Shown here in pieces: positions 8,544-18,016 of a stretch of DNA of 64,000 nt (its first letter is position 1; each line of letters opens with the position of its first letter). Source of the DNA: Bradyrhizobium japonicum USDA 6. GTDB lineage: Bacteria; Pseudomonadota; Alphaproteobacteria; Rhizobiales; Xanthobacteraceae. Where the stretch lies: the NCBI RefSeq assembly GCF_000284375.1, contig NC_017249.1, positions 6,178,001-6,242,000 of the forward strand, in the 5' to 3' direction. Below the pieces are notes generated by a model. It ran no database searches, was not told where the DNA came from, and was given only the letters and a program-made list of their open reading frames with translations. The translations under genes were made by a program, and so were the position numbers.

Positions 8544-9269
8544 CTAGTCTCCTTTCGGCTTACGCCGTTCAATCACGCGAATTCCCTCGCCGCCCGCCAA
8601 AACGGCCGAGCTGGCCAAGCCGATGAACAACCCATGCTCGACCACGCCGGGGATCGCACTCAACGCCTTGGCGAGGCCAGGCGGGTCCACGATACGTCCG
8701 AGCTGAGCATCGACGATCCAGTGGCCGCCATCGGTGACGAAAACGTGGCCATCCTTGTCGCCGCCTTTGGCCTTGCGGACCGCCATTTGCCCGGAAACGC
8801 CGCATTCGGCAAATGCCTTCTCGATCGCGCGGCGCGTCGCGCCAAGCCCGAACGGGATGACCTCGACCGGCAGCGGAAAGCGGCCGAGCGTCGGCACCCA
8901 TTTGCTGTCGTCGGCAATCACGATCATGCGATCCGAGGCGGCCGCCACGATCTTCTCGCGCAGCAGCGCGCCGCCGCCGCCCTTGATCAGGTTGAAGTCG
9001 GGATCGATCTCGTCGGCGCCATCGACGGTGAGGTCGAGATGGTCGATCTCATCGAGCGTGGTCAGCGGCACACCGCAGCGCTCGGCATCGAGGCGCGTCG
9101 CCTCTGAGGTCGGTACGCCGATCACTTTCAGCCCGGCCTGCACGCGCTCGCCGAGCAACTCGACGAAATGCTTGGCGGTCGAGCCGGTGCCGAGCCCGAG
9201 CTGCATGCCGTCACGCACCTCCTCGAGGGCGCGCGCCGCAGCCTGCCGCTTCAACTGGTCCATGTTCAC
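8544..9269 (-). CDS. rpiA: Ribose-5-phosphate isomerase A
   Basis: Interconverts ribose-5-phosphate and ribulose-5-phosphate in the pentose phosphate pathway. The 241-residue product shows [16 protein letters not shown] (phosphate loop), [22 protein letters not shown] with the catalytic aspartates, and [20 protein letters not shown]. The GTG at 9269 (MNMDQL) and the ATG at 9263 (MDQL) are both possible starts and differ by two residues. Cytoplasmic; heads a short operon with the DUF2059 gene. Confidence 0.95.
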   Translation of the reverse strand: MNMDQLKRQAAARALEEVRDGMQLGLGTGSTAKHFVELLGERVQAGLKVIGVPTSEATRLDAERCGVPLTTLDEIDHLDLTVDGADEIDPDFNLIKGGGGALLREKIVAAASDRMIVIADDSKWVPTLGRFPLPVEVIPFGLGATRRAIEKAFAECGVSGQMAVRKAKGGDKDGHVFVTDGGHWIVDAQLGRIVDPPGLAKALSAIPGVVEHGLFIGLASSAVLAGGEGIRVIERRKPKGD

Positions 9270-9433
9270 GATGCGCCCGCCCCTGAATTGAGAGTGTGCC
9301 GCCGATGGGTTGCTTGCGGCGGCCTATGTAGCCTCGTTTTTCCCGCCGGAACAGGCCTCCGGGCCGATCTTATAAGGTGAACTTATGGCTACGGCCCTTG
9401 CGCCGATCCGGCCGGCCCGATAGCGCTGGGACC

Positions 9434-10108
9434 ATGACCTCCCCTTACACCCTCGTCTTCGATCTCGACGGCACGCTTGTGGATACGGCGCCCGACCTGA
9501 TCACCGCGCTGAATTTCGTGCTCGACCGCGAAGGGCTGCCACCCGTGCCGATGGCCTCGGCCCGCAACATGATCGGCGCCGGCGCCCGCAAGCTGATCGA
9601 ACGGGGGCTGGAGGCCGAGGGCCGCACGGTCACCCCTGCGGACATGGACCGGATGACGGCGGATTTCATCGCCTATTACGCCGACCACATCGCGGTCGAA
9701 TCCCGTCCGTTCGAGGGGCTCGAGGCCGCACTCGACCAGTTTGCGGCCCAGGGCCACCGGCTGGCGGTCTGCACCAACAAGCTGGAATGGCTGTCCAAGC
9801 GCCTGCTGGACCAGCTTGATCTCACCCGCCGCTTTGCCGCGATCTGCGGCGCGGACACCTTTGGCGTCCAGAAGCCCGATCCGACCATTTTCCGCGAGAC
9901 CGTGGCGCGCGCCGGCGGAGCGGTCAAAGCCAGCATCATGGTCGGCGATGCCGGAACCGACGTCGGCGTCGCCCGGCGCGCCGGGGTGCCCGTGATCGGG
10001 GTCAGCTTCGGCTATACGGACGTGCCGATCGCCGAGCTGAAGCCGGACCGGTTGATCCATCACATGCGCGACCTGCCTGCCGCGGCCCACAGCCTGATGA
10101 CTGCCTAG
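9434..10108 (+). CDS. gph: Phosphoglycolate phosphatase (HAD family)
   Basis: A 224-residue HAD hydrolase. Motif I is FDLDGTLVDTAPDL, motif II lies in VCTNKLEWLSKRLL, and motifs III/IV are KPDPTIF and MVGDAGTDVGVARRAGVPVIGV. The size and the DLITALNFVL cap helix fit phosphoglycolate phosphatase, which removes 2-phosphoglycolate. The start at 9434 directly precedes the motif I strand; the longer frame upstream is unlikely. Divergent from rpiA. Another small-sugar phosphatase activity cannot be excluded. Confidence 0.85.
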   Translation: MTSPYTLVFDLDGTLVDTAPDLITALNFVLDREGLPPVPMASARNMIGAGARKLIERGLEAEGRTVTPADMDRMTADFIAYYADHIAVESRPFEGLEAALDQFAAQGHRLAVCTNKLEWLSKRLLDQLDLTRRFAAICGADTFGVQKPDPTIFRETVARAGGAVKASIMVGDAGTDVGVARRAGVPVIGVSFGYTDVPIAELKPDRLIHHMRDLPAAAHSLMTA

Positions 10109-10261
10109 GAACCACAAGCCTCTGAGATAACTGCCATATTCCACGGAACCCTGCGTTAACCATCTATTATCTATGCGCAGCGCGCCGGTTGCTTGCTTGG
10201 AACGACGCTCGTAGGTTCGCCCGGGGATGTGGCGGTTCGTCGCAGTTAGAAGTGGGTGGTC

Positions 10262-10753
10262 ATGCGTCGTTTCATCGCGATTGCGCTAGCGGGAGCGAGC
10301 CTTGGCGGCTGCTCCTCGATGTCTTGGGACATGTTCAAATCGGCGCCGCCGACCGTCCAGGTCCGGCTCGAATCCAATCCTCCGGGGGCTGACGCCACGA
10401 CCTCGCTCGGTGCGGGCTGCAAGACCCCCTGCTCCGTCTCGGTTCCCGCCCCCGACGCCCCCTTCACGGTTGCTTTCGCGCTGCCAAAATACCAGCCCGC
10501 GAGCGTACCGGTGAACGTGATCAAGAATCCCGGGGATTTCACCACGCCCGCCTCGGTCACCACCGACCCGAATCCGGTGTTCGCGGAGCTTCAGCCGGCC
10601 GCCCCGCCAAAGCCGGTCCGCAAGCCGCACCGGCCCAAGAAGCCGAAACCGGCCGCGACCGCCGCTGCCCCGGCTGAGGCCGCCCCTGCCGCGGCTGCGG
10701 CCGCGCCTGCCGCGGGCTCGCCGTTCCCCGATCCGAACGCAGGCACGCGCTGA
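10262..10753 (+). CDS. PEGA-like lipoprotein, 163 aa
   Basis: The ATG at 10262 gives a lipoprotein leader (MRRFIAIALAGASLGGC, lipobox LGGC). After it, VRLESNPPGADATTSLG and CKTPCSVSVPAPDAPFTVAF have the pattern of a PEGA domain, a surface-associated beta fold. The C-terminal third is a low-complexity Pro/Ala/Lys region. Probably envelope-anchored; partner unknown. The overlapping upstream GTG at 10256 is less likely as start. Confidence 0.75.
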   Translation: MRRFIAIALAGASLGGCSSMSWDMFKSAPPTVQVRLESNPPGADATTSLGAGCKTPCSVSVPAPDAPFTVAFALPKYQPASVPVNVIKNPGDFTTPASVTTDPNPVFAELQPAAPPKPVRKPHRPKKPKPAATAAAPAEAAPAAAAAAPAAGSPFPDPNAGTR

Positions 10754-10875
10754 TCCAGGCGCAAATCTACGTATACCACCCGATTGTCCTAGCCGCGTCC
10801 GATGCTTAGATTGCTTCCAAGGCACCGCTGGACGCGAAAGGTGCGCCCGTCGCCGTAAGTGACAAGGCATTTGGT

Positions 10876-11928
10876 ATGAACGGACTTTCCGCGAGCCCTC
10901 TCGCAGCAGCGAGCCCCCGCGACGCGCTGTCGAGCGCGATGACCGATCCGTTCGGGCGGACCATCTCGTATTTGCGCGTATCCGTCACCGACCGCTGCGA
11001 TCTGCGCTGCTTCTATTGCATGTCGGAGGACATGACGTTCCTGCCCAAAGCGGACCTGCTGACGCTGGAAGAGCTCGACCGGCTCTGCACGGCCTTCATC
11101 GCCAAGGGCGTGAAGAAGCTGCGGCTCACCGGCGGCGAGCCGCTGGTCCGCCGCAACGTGATGACGCTGGTGCGCTCGCTGTCCCGCCACCTTTCGAGCG
11201 GTGCCCTGAGCGAACTGACCCTGACCACCAACGGCACCCAGCTTGCGAAACACGCCCGGGAGCTCGCCGATTGCGGCGTCCGCCGCGTCAACGTCTCGCT
11301 CGACACGCTCGATCCCAAGAAATTTCGCGAGATCACCCGCTGGGGCGAGATCGACAAGGTGCTGGAGGGCATCGAAGCCGCGCGCGCCGCGGGGCTTGGC
11401 GTGAAGATCAACGCGGTGGCGCTGAAGAACCTCAACGAGGACGAGCTTCCCGACCTGATGCGCTGGGCGCACGGCAAGGGCATGGGGCTGACGCTGATCG
11501 AGGTCATGCCGATGGGCGAGATCGGCTCGGGCCGTATCGACCAGTACCTGCCGCTGTCGCTGGTGCGCGCGCGGCTCGCCCAGCAATTCACGTTGACCGA
11601 TCTGGCCGAGAGCACCGGCGGGCCGGCGCGCTATGTCAGCGTTGCCGAGACCGGCGGCAAGCTCGGCTTCATCACGCCGATGACCCATAATTTCTGCGAA
11701 TCCTGCAACCGGGTGCGCATCACCTGCACGGGCACGCTGCACACCTGCCTCGGCCACGAGGATGCTTCAGATTTGCGCAAACCTCTGCGTGCATCTGACG
11801 ACGACATGCTGCTTGCGGATGCGATCGACCGCGCCATCGGGCTGAAGCCCAAGGGCCACGATTTCATCATCGACCGCCGCCACGACCGCCCCAGCGTCTC
11901 CAGGCACATGAGCGTCACGGGCGGCTGA
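10876..11928 (+). CDS. moaA: GTP 3',8-cyclase MoaA
   Basis: A radical SAM enzyme that starts molybdenum cofactor synthesis. The 350-residue product has the SAM cluster CDLRCFYC, the LTGGEPLVR segment, the second cluster [18 protein letters not shown], and the conserved C-terminal GG tail (SVTGG) required for activity in the family. The first 20 residues before [15 protein letters not shown] are not conserved in type, so the start may be at 10939. No other moa gene is nearby. Confidence 0.95.
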   Translation: MNGLSASPLAAASPRDALSSAMTDPFGRTISYLRVSVTDRCDLRCFYCMSEDMTFLPKADLLTLEELDRLCTAFIAKGVKKLRLTGGEPLVRRNVMTLVRSLSRHLSSGALSELTLTTNGTQLAKHARELADCGVRRVNVSLDTLDPKKFREITRWGEIDKVLEGIEAARAAGLGVKINAVALKNLNEDELPDLMRWAHGKGMGLTLIEVMPMGEIGSGRIDQYLPLSLVRARLAQQFTLTDLAESTGGPARYVSVAETGGKLGFITPMTHNFCESCNRVRITCTGTLHTCLGHEDASDLRKPLRASDDDMLLADAIDRAIGLKPKGHDFIIDRRHDRPSVSRHMSVTGG

Positions 11929-12226
11929 GGGATTCGCGCCCTCCCCGCCATAAGCTTTTGACTCGGCGTCAATTTGCCCATTTTCCGATTGACGGCGCAC
12001 AAGCCCGCTGGTTTGGTGCAGCCGCCTTTGCTTGCCCGGCAGCAATAAGCCGGCCCCGCCCTTTGGCGGTCGCGGTCAAGACGGCAAGGCGCGAGGGGAG
12101 GACTGACGCCGCAATCGCTCGGAATTTCATCCGTACGGTCGCGTGCTTTTCGCACGCCGGCCAGGCGATGCGTGCTGAAGCCTCCCGTAAAGTGTTAGGC
12201 CGCGACGGCGACGGAGAGAAAGTAAG
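11929..12226. other. Intergenic region, no gene seen
   Basis: Nearly 300 bases between moaA and the TRAP operon. No convincing open frame; the TRAP promoter probably lies here. The start of dctQ is preceded by GGAGAGAAAGTAAG. Confidence 0.4.
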
Positions 12227-12766
12227 ATGCGTCCATTGCTGGCGGTGAGCAACGCCATCGACGCCCTCAATGAAAAGATTGGGTACGTCTGTAACATCCT
12301 GGTGCTGCTGGCGTGCCTGGTCAGCGCGGCCAATGCCATGATCCGCTATGCCTTCAGCAACTCCTCGAACGGCTGGCTGGAGCTGCAATGGTACATGTTC
12401 GCCATCCTGGTGATGTTCGGCGCGTCCTACACCTTCAAGCGCAACGAGCATGTCCGCGTCGAGATCTTCTACCTCACGCTCTCGGAACGCGGCCAGCTCT
12501 GGCTCGACATGATCGGCACGCTCTGCTTCCTCATCCCCTCCTGCCTCCTGCTCGCCTATCTGTCCTGGCCGTTCTTCATGCAGGCCTATAACGTCGGCGA
12601 GATGTCGGGCAATGCCGGCGGCTTGATCCGCTGGCCCATCAAGTTCGTGATCCCCGCCGGCTTCGTATTGCTGGCGCTCCAGGGTGTTTCCGAAGTCATC
12701 AAGCGTATCGCGGCTCTCCAGGGCTATGTGACGATCGACGCCAAGTATGAGAGGCCGACCCAATGA
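12227..12766 (+). CDS. TRAP transporter small permease (DctQ)
   Basis: A 179-residue inner-membrane protein with four hydrophobic segments, the DctQ pattern WLELQWYMFAILVMFGASYTF and NEHVRVEIFY. It forms the membrane complex with the large permease, whose ATG overlaps its stop (ATGA, 12763-12766). No binding protein lies in this operon; a matching TRAP binding protein gene is found at 26782-27873. Substrate not deducible, though 2-oxo acids or other carboxylates are usual. Confidence 0.9.
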   Translation: MRPLLAVSNAIDALNEKIGYVCNILVLLACLVSAANAMIRYAFSNSSNGWLELQWYMFAILVMFGASYTFKRNEHVRVEIFYLTLSERGQLWLDMIGTLCFLIPSCLLLAYLSWPFFMQAYNVGEMSGNAGGLIRWPIKFVIPAGFVLLALQGVSEVIKRIAALQGYVTIDAKYERPTQ

Positions 12767-14364
12767 TTACGCTGGAAATGATGCCGCCGCTGATGTTCGG
12801 CGGCCTGGTTCTGGCGATGCTGATCGGCTTCCCCGTCGCGTTCACGCTCGCGGCGGTCGGCCTCTCCTTCGGCTTCCTCGCCATTCATCTCGGATTCTTC
12901 GACCTCAACTTCCTCCAGGCGATTCCCGGCCGCGTGTTCGGCAGCGTTCTTTCCAACGAGCTGCTGCTCGCGATCCCCTTCTTCACCTTCATGGGCGCGA
13001 TATTGGAGAGATGCGGACTAGCCGAGGACATGCTGGATTCGATGGGCCAGCTGTTCGGCCCGGTCCGCGGCGGCCTCGGCTATTCCGTGATCATCGTCGG
13101 TTTCATCCTCGGCGCCATCACCGGCACGGTGGCGGCGCAGGTCATCGCCATGGCGCTGATCTCGATGCCGGTGATGATCCGCTACGGCTACAACATGCGC
13201 TACATCACCGGCGTGCTCGCGGCCTCCGGCACGATCACGCAGCTGGTGCCGCCCTCGCTGGTGCTGATCGTGCTCGCCGACCAGCTCGGCAAGTCGGTCG
13301 GCGACATGTATCTCGGCGCCTGGGGCCCGTCGGTGTTCCAGATCATGCTGTTCGCCGGCTACACCTTCATCCTCGGCCTGATCAAGCCGAGCCACGTGCC
13401 GCCGGTGCCGAAGGAAGCGCGCACGCTGACCGGCTGGGCGCTGTGGAAGAAGTGCCTGATGGGAATCATCCCCTCGGCCGTGCTGATCTTCGTCGTGCTC
13501 GGCACGATGATGATGGGCCTAGCGACCCCGACCGAAGCCGGCGCCATGGGCGCGGTCGGCGCCATCGTGCTCGCCGCGATCCACCACAAGGACTTCACCT
13601 CGAACGATCGCAAGGTGCTGGTCGCGGGCGTTGTCGCCGCCGGCATCGGCACCATCGTCGCGATCCTGTACAGCGAGAACTTGATCTTCAAGCTCGCCTT
13701 CGCTGTGACCTATCTCGCGGTGGCGTGGATCTGCTTCCAGGCCGCGCGCATTCCCGACCTGCGCGACCTCATCAAGCAGGGCTACGAGTCCACCATGCGC
13801 CTCACCTGCATGGTCACCTTCATCCTGATCGGCTCGACCTGCTTCTCGGTGGTGTTCCTCGGCGTCTCCGGCGGCGTCTGGCTCGAGCATCTCCTGACCT
13901 CGCTGCCCGGCGGCGTCTGGGGCTTCCTGATCTTCATCAACCTCTTCATCTTCTTCCTGGCGTTCTTCCTCGACTTCTTCGAGATCGCCTTCATCATCCT
14001 GCCGATGATCGCGCCGATCGCGCAGAAGATTCTCGCCCCCGTGGTGGGACCGGACGCGGCGCTGATCTGGTTCGGCGTGATGCTGTGCGTGAACATGCAG
14101 ACCTCGTTCCTGCATCCACCGTTCGGCTTCGCGCTGTTCTACCTGCGCGGCGTGGCGCCGAAGGAAGTGAAGAGCTCCGACATCTATTGGGGCGCGATGC
14201 CCTGGATCGGCCTGCAGATGATCATGGTGCTGCTGGTGATCATCTTCCCGTCCGTGGTGACGGGCCTGCTCGACAAGCCGCTCAACGTCGACCTCGACAA
14301 GGTCAAGATCGAGGTGCCGCAGATCGACCTGCCGCCGCTGGATCTCGGACCGCCGCAGAAGTAG
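12763..14364 (+). CDS. TRAP transporter large permease (DctM)
   Basis: A 533-residue, roughly 12-helix permease. LIGFPVAFTLAAVGLSFG, ELLLAIPFFTFMGAILE, GTVAAQVIAMALISMPVM, GIIPSAVLIFVVLGTMMMGLATPTEAGA and FLHPPFGFALFYLRG are DctM family segments. It is longer than the classic 430-residue DctM because of an extra hydrophobic block around residues 270-330, as in the subfamily often labelled mannitol/chloroaromatic transport. It couples uptake to the sodium or proton gradient. Confidence 0.9.
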   Translation: MITLEMMPPLMFGGLVLAMLIGFPVAFTLAAVGLSFGFLAIHLGFFDLNFLQAIPGRVFGSVLSNELLLAIPFFTFMGAILERCGLAEDMLDSMGQLFGPVRGGLGYSVIIVGFILGAITGTVAAQVIAMALISMPVMIRYGYNMRYITGVLAASGTITQLVPPSLVLIVLADQLGKSVGDMYLGAWGPSVFQIMLFAGYTFILGLIKPSHVPPVPKEARTLTGWALWKKCLMGIIPSAVLIFVVLGTMMMGLATPTEAGAMGAVGAIVLAAIHHKDFTSNDRKVLVAGVVAAGIGTIVAILYSENLIFKLAFAVTYLAVAWICFQAARIPDLRDLIKQGYESTMRLTCMVTFILIGSTCFSVVFLGVSGGVWLEHLLTSLPGGVWGFLIFINLFIFFLAFFLDFFEIAFIILPMIAPIAQKILAPVVGPDAALIWFGVMLCVNMQTSFLHPPFGFALFYLRGVAPKEVKSSDIYWGAMPWIGLQMIMVLLVIIFPSVVTGLLDKPLNVDLDKVKIEVPQIDLPPLDLGPPQK

Positions 14365-14485
14365 CGGCCATGACCATCGCCGTCATGTTCCGCCTCGGCG
14401 GTTCATGACGCGCGCACCGCCGCGCGTGACATGCGCCGGAAACACGGGCATACCGGGCCATCCTCCAACTGATGGACCGCCGCGC

Positions 14486-15772
14486 ATGTCCCGATCGTTC
14501 CCTGTTCCGTCGCTCGCTCCCTTGATCGCATCGTTCTGGCTGGCATGTGCCGCAACGTTTGCGCATGCGGAACCGATGACCGATGTGCATGCGCTGGCGC
14601 AAAAGGAACAGCAGCCGCTGCTCGACACGCTGCGCGATCTCGTCAGCATCGAATCCGGCAGCAAGGACATCGACGGCCTGAACCAGATCGCCGAGCGCGT
14701 TGCCGGCCAGCTCAAGCAGCTCGGCGGCACGGTGGAGATTTTGCACCCCACCGACGTCTATCGCCTCGACGACACGCCCGAGACGATCGGCCCGGCCGTG
14801 CACGCCGTGTTCAAGGGCACCGGCAGCAAGAAGATCATGCTGATCGCCCACATGGACACGGTGTACCTGAAGGGCATGCTGAAGGACCAGCCGTTCCGCG
14901 TCGACGGCGACAAGGCCTACGGCCTCGGCATTGCCGACGACAAGCAGGGCGTCGCGCTCATTCTCCATACCGTGGCGATGCTCCAGAAACTCAACTTCAG
15001 GGACTACGGCACGCTCACGGTGCTCACCAATGGCGACGAGGAGATCTCCTCGCCCGGCTGGCGCAGCACCATCACCAAATTCGCCGCGGACCAGGACGTG
15101 GTGTTCTCGTTCGAGGGCGGCGGCACCGACGGCACGCTGCGCCTTGCCACCAGCGGCATCGGCTCGGCCTATCTCACGGTGCACGGCAAGTCCTCGCACG
15201 CCGGCGCGCGGCCCGAGGGCGGCGTCAACGCGCTGTATGAGCTCTCGCACCAGGTGCTGCAGATGAAGGACCTGTCCAAGCCCGAGCAGGGCCTGAAGCT
15301 GAACTGGACGGTCTCGAAGGCCGGCACCAACCGCAACGTGATCCCGGCCGATGCCTCGGCCCAGGCCGATGCGCGTGCGCTCAAGGTCGCCGATTTCGAC
15401 GAGTTGCAGAAGGCGCTGCAGGAGAAGATCAAGAATCGCCTGCTGCCCGACTCCGGGGTCGAGCTGAAATTCGAGGTGCGCCGCCCGCCGCTGGAGGCCA
15501 ACGACGCCTCGCGCCGCGTCGCGGCCTACGGCAAGACGATCTATGGGGAGATCGGACTGTCCCTCAAGGTCGACGAGAAGGCGACCGGCGGCGGCACCGA
15601 CGCCGCGTTTGCCGCGCTCAAGACCAGCGGCGCCGTGGTGGAAGGCATGGGCCTGTCCGGCTTCGGCGCGCACTCCAACGATGCCGAATACGTCCAGATC
15701 AACAGTATCGTGCCGCGGCTCTATCTGGCCACGCGCATGATCATGGACCTGTCCACCGGCAAGCTGAAATAG
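14486..15772 (+). CDS. M20 family metallopeptidase, glutamate carboxypeptidase (CPG2-like)
   Basis: A 428-residue exported zinc hydrolase. The ATG at 14486 gives a signal peptide ending near FAHAEP. Metal-site motifs are AHMDTVYLKG, GIADDKQG and NGDEEISSPG, and the dimerisation domain contains HGKSSHAGARPEGGVNAL. This layout matches carboxypeptidase G2, which removes C-terminal glutamate from folates or peptides in the periplasm. It follows the TRAP permeases on the same strand after 120 bases, so the released glutamate or acid could be taken up by them; that link is an inference. Confidence 0.88.
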   Translation: MSRSFPVPSLAPLIASFWLACAATFAHAEPMTDVHALAQKEQQPLLDTLRDLVSIESGSKDIDGLNQIAERVAGQLKQLGGTVEILHPTDVYRLDDTPETIGPAVHAVFKGTGSKKIMLIAHMDTVYLKGMLKDQPFRVDGDKAYGLGIADDKQGVALILHTVAMLQKLNFRDYGTLTVLTNGDEEISSPGWRSTITKFAADQDVVFSFEGGGTDGTLRLATSGIGSAYLTVHGKSSHAGARPEGGVNALYELSHQVLQMKDLSKPEQGLKLNWTVSKAGTNRNVIPADASAQADARALKVADFDELQKALQEKIKNRLLPDSGVELKFEVRRPPLEANDASRRVAAYGKTIYGEIGLSLKVDEKATGGGTDAAFAALKTSGAVVEGMGLSGFGAHSNDAEYVQINSIVPRLYLATRMIMDLSTGKLK

Positions 15773-15796
15773 CGCGCCCCTCGCGGGGCTCGACGA

Positions 15797-17179
15797 TCAG
15801 CTCTGACCAAGGGAGGGAGCAGCAACGGCTCCCTCCGCCAGCCGAAACCGCAGCGTGAACTCCGCGCCGCCGCCTGGAAGATTTTCCACCGCCACCGTCG
15901 CGGCATGATCGTCCGCGACCCCGCGCACGATCGAGAGCCCGAGGCCCGCGCCGTCGCTGCGCTGGCGGTCGGCGCGCCAGAAGCGCTGGAAGATCAGCTC
16001 GCGCTCGGCCTCCGCGATGCCGGGGCCGCAATCGCGCACGCGCACCGAACCGTCCTCGCGCACCTCGACGTCGACCGCGGTATCCTTCGCCGTGAACTTG
16101 ATGGCGTTTTCGGCGAGGTTGAAGATCGCGCGCTGGAGCATCTCCGCATTGCCGTGGATCAGCACCGGCGCGTCGGCGCCCTTCAGCGCGATGTCCTTGT
16201 GCTGCGCGATCGCGAGCGGCGCGATGGAGCCGACCACCTCGGCGCAGACGGCGCGCAGATCCGCGGTCTCGCCGGGATCGAGCACCAGGGTGTCGAGTTC
16301 GGCGATCTCCAGCAGTTGGGCGACGATGCGGCTCATGCCTTCGATGTCGTCGTGCAGCGCCTGCCTTGCGGCGCCATCGCCCAGCGTCTCGATCCGCGTG
16401 CGCAGGATCGTGAGCGGCGTGCGCAATTGATGCGCGGCGTCCGCCGTGAACTGCCGCTGCACCCGAAAACCGTCCTCGAGCCGGTCGAGCGCCTGGTTGA
16501 CGGCGGTGACCAGCGGCATGATCTCGCGCGGGATCTGCTCCGTCGGCAGGCGGATGTCGGTGCGCGCCGGCCCGATATTGCTGGCCTCCTCCGACGCCTT
16601 CCACAATGGCGCGATGGCGCGGCGGAAGATGATGATGTCGGCGGCGAGCAGGATCAGCAGGATCGGAATGGTGATCCAGCCGACCCGGCGGAAGAAGTTC
16701 GAGATGATGTCGTCGATGATGACGTCGCGATGCGCCAGGTCCTCGGCCACGCGGATGCGCACGATCTTGCCGTCGATGATGCGGGTGACGCCGGCGCCGG
16801 AAATCGTCTCGGAAAGAGTCGGCGGCGCCGACGCTGCCGCTCCCGTCTTGCGGCGGGACGAAAACAGCAAATGGCCTTCGGCATCGCGGATGTCGTAGAG
16901 ATAGCGGCCGTAGGCTTCCGAATAGAGGCCCCGCAGGCTGTCCGGCAGGTTGAACGTCAGCAGGCCGTCCGGCGCCGCGACGATGCGCTCGGCCAGCACC
17001 TCGGCCTGTGCCCGCATGGCTTCGCGGTGCAGCTGGTCGACTTCGGAATTGAGCAGCCAGAACAGCACCAGCGGCAGGAAGATCGCGACCATCGCGACCG
17101 CCACGATGTGCATGAACACGATGCGCCAGATCAACGATTTGAATGTCGGTGATCTGCCATAGGCCCCGGCGGCCGCCAC
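15797..17179 (-). CDS. Two-component sensor histidine kinase
   Basis: A 460-residue kinase. Hydrophobic segments at about residues 15-45 and 163-185 flank a periplasmic sensor; then come a HAMP-like linker, the HisKA box FTADAAHQLRTPLTILRTRIE and the ATPase motifs NLAENAIKFTA, VRDCGPGIA and GAGLGLSIVRG. The GTG start at 17179 follows the response-regulator stop by one base, so the pair is cotranscribed. It resembles TctE/QseC-type kinases of carboxylate or cation response systems. Signal unknown. Confidence 0.9.
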   Translation of the reverse strand: MAAAGAYGRSPTFKSLIWRIVFMHIVAVAMVAIFLPLVLFWLLNSEVDQLHREAMRAQAEVLAERIVAAPDGLLTFNLPDSLRGLYSEAYGRYLYDIRDAEGHLLFSSRRKTGAAASAPPTLSETISGAGVTRIIDGKIVRIRVAEDLAHRDVIIDDIISNFFRRVGWITIPILLILLAADIIIFRRAIAPLWKASEEASNIGPARTDIRLPTEQIPREIMPLVTAVNQALDRLEDGFRVQRQFTADAAHQLRTPLTILRTRIETLGDGAARQALHDDIEGMSRIVAQLLEIAELDTLVLDPGETADLRAVCAEVVGSIAPLAIAQHKDIALKGADAPVLIHGNAEMLQRAIFNLAENAIKFTAKDTAVDVEVREDGSVRVRDCGPGIAEAERELIFQRFWRADRQRSDGAGLGLSIVRGVADDHAATVAVENLPGGGAEFTLRFRLAEGAVAAPSLGQS

Positions 17180-17180
17180 G

Positions 17181-17855
17181 CTATTTCTCCTCGGACATGA
17201 GATAGCCGACGCCGCGGATGGTGTGGATCACGACCTTGGCGCCGTGCTCGGCGAGCTGCTTGCGCAGCCGCGAGACGTAGACCTCGACCGCGTTGGAGGC
17301 GACCTCGCCTTCGAGCCCGAAGATGTGGTCCTCGACGTTCTTCTTCGGCACCACCCGCCCCTGCCGGCGCAGCAAAATCTCCAGCACCGAGGTCTCGCGC
17401 GCGGAGATGATCCGCGGCTGGTCGTCGACGAAGATCTGGCGGCTTTCGGTGTCGTAGACGAGATTGGCGAGGCGCAACGAGCGGCCGAGCAGCTGGCCCG
17501 GCCGGCGCAGGATCGCCTCCAGCCGCGCCACCAGCTCCTCCATGGCGAACGGCTTTGCCAGATAGTCGTCGGCGCCGCTGCGCAGGCCGCTGACGCGGTC
17601 CTGCAGGCCGCCGCGCGCGGTCAGCACCAGCACCGGCAGCGGCTCCATCTGCCGGCGCAGCTCGCGCAGCACCGACAGGCCATCGCCGTCGGGAAGGCCG
17701 AGGTCGAGAATCATCGCAGCGTAGCTGATGCTGCTGACCGCCTCGCGCGCCTCGGCCGCGGTGCTCACGATGTCGCTCTGGTAGCCGGCGGCCGACAGCC
17801 CGGCGGCAACGAGCCGCGACAGCTCGACATTGTCCTCGACGATCAGAAGGCGCAT
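17181..17855 (-). CDS. OmpR-family response regulator
   Basis: 224 residues: a receiver domain (MRLLIVEDNVELSRLV, phosphoacceptor Asp in MILDLGLPDGDG, VLTARG, and Lys in YLAKPF) and a winged-helix DNA-binding domain (ISARETSVLEILLRRQGRVV... VEVYVSRLRKQL... IHTIRGVGYLM). The start at 17855 is the receiver N terminus; the longer open frame upstream lacks conservation. First gene of the pair with the kinase. Confidence 0.92.
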   Translation of the reverse strand: MRLLIVEDNVELSRLVAAGLSAAGYQSDIVSTAAEAREAVSSISYAAMILDLGLPDGDGLSVLRELRRQMEPLPVLVLTARGGLQDRVSGLRSGADDYLAKPFAMEELVARLEAILRRPGQLLGRSLRLANLVYDTESRQIFVDDQPRIISARETSVLEILLRRQGRVVPKKNVEDHIFGLEGEVASNAVEVYVSRLRKQLAEHGAKVVIHTIRGVGYLMSEEK

Positions 17856-18016
17856 CGCAGTCCCGCCGGATGTTCCGGTGCAATCACGGCTCTCGCCGCA
17901 TCTTCGCTCTCTTCCACCATTCCGGCCGCCTCGGCCAGCGAAAAAGCACATGGCAGGGCGGCCCACGCCCCCTGTCAGGTCCGTGTAAGCCGACCTGGGC
18001 ACGTTCCCATGATGGC

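Noticed and set aside
10156..10170. TTAA-N7-TTAT as a CtrA box before the lipoprotein gene
   Set aside because: Second half deviates from TTAA and GTTAACCAT-type sequences are common in rhizobia; not enough support.
12747..14408. 553-aa plus-strand open frame overlapping dctM
   Set aside because: Arg/Pro/Asp-rich out-of-frame reading of the DctM permease gene.
15776..15791. Hairpin between the M20 peptidase and kinase genes as terminator
   Set aside because: Short CCCC/GGGG stem, no T run on either strand.
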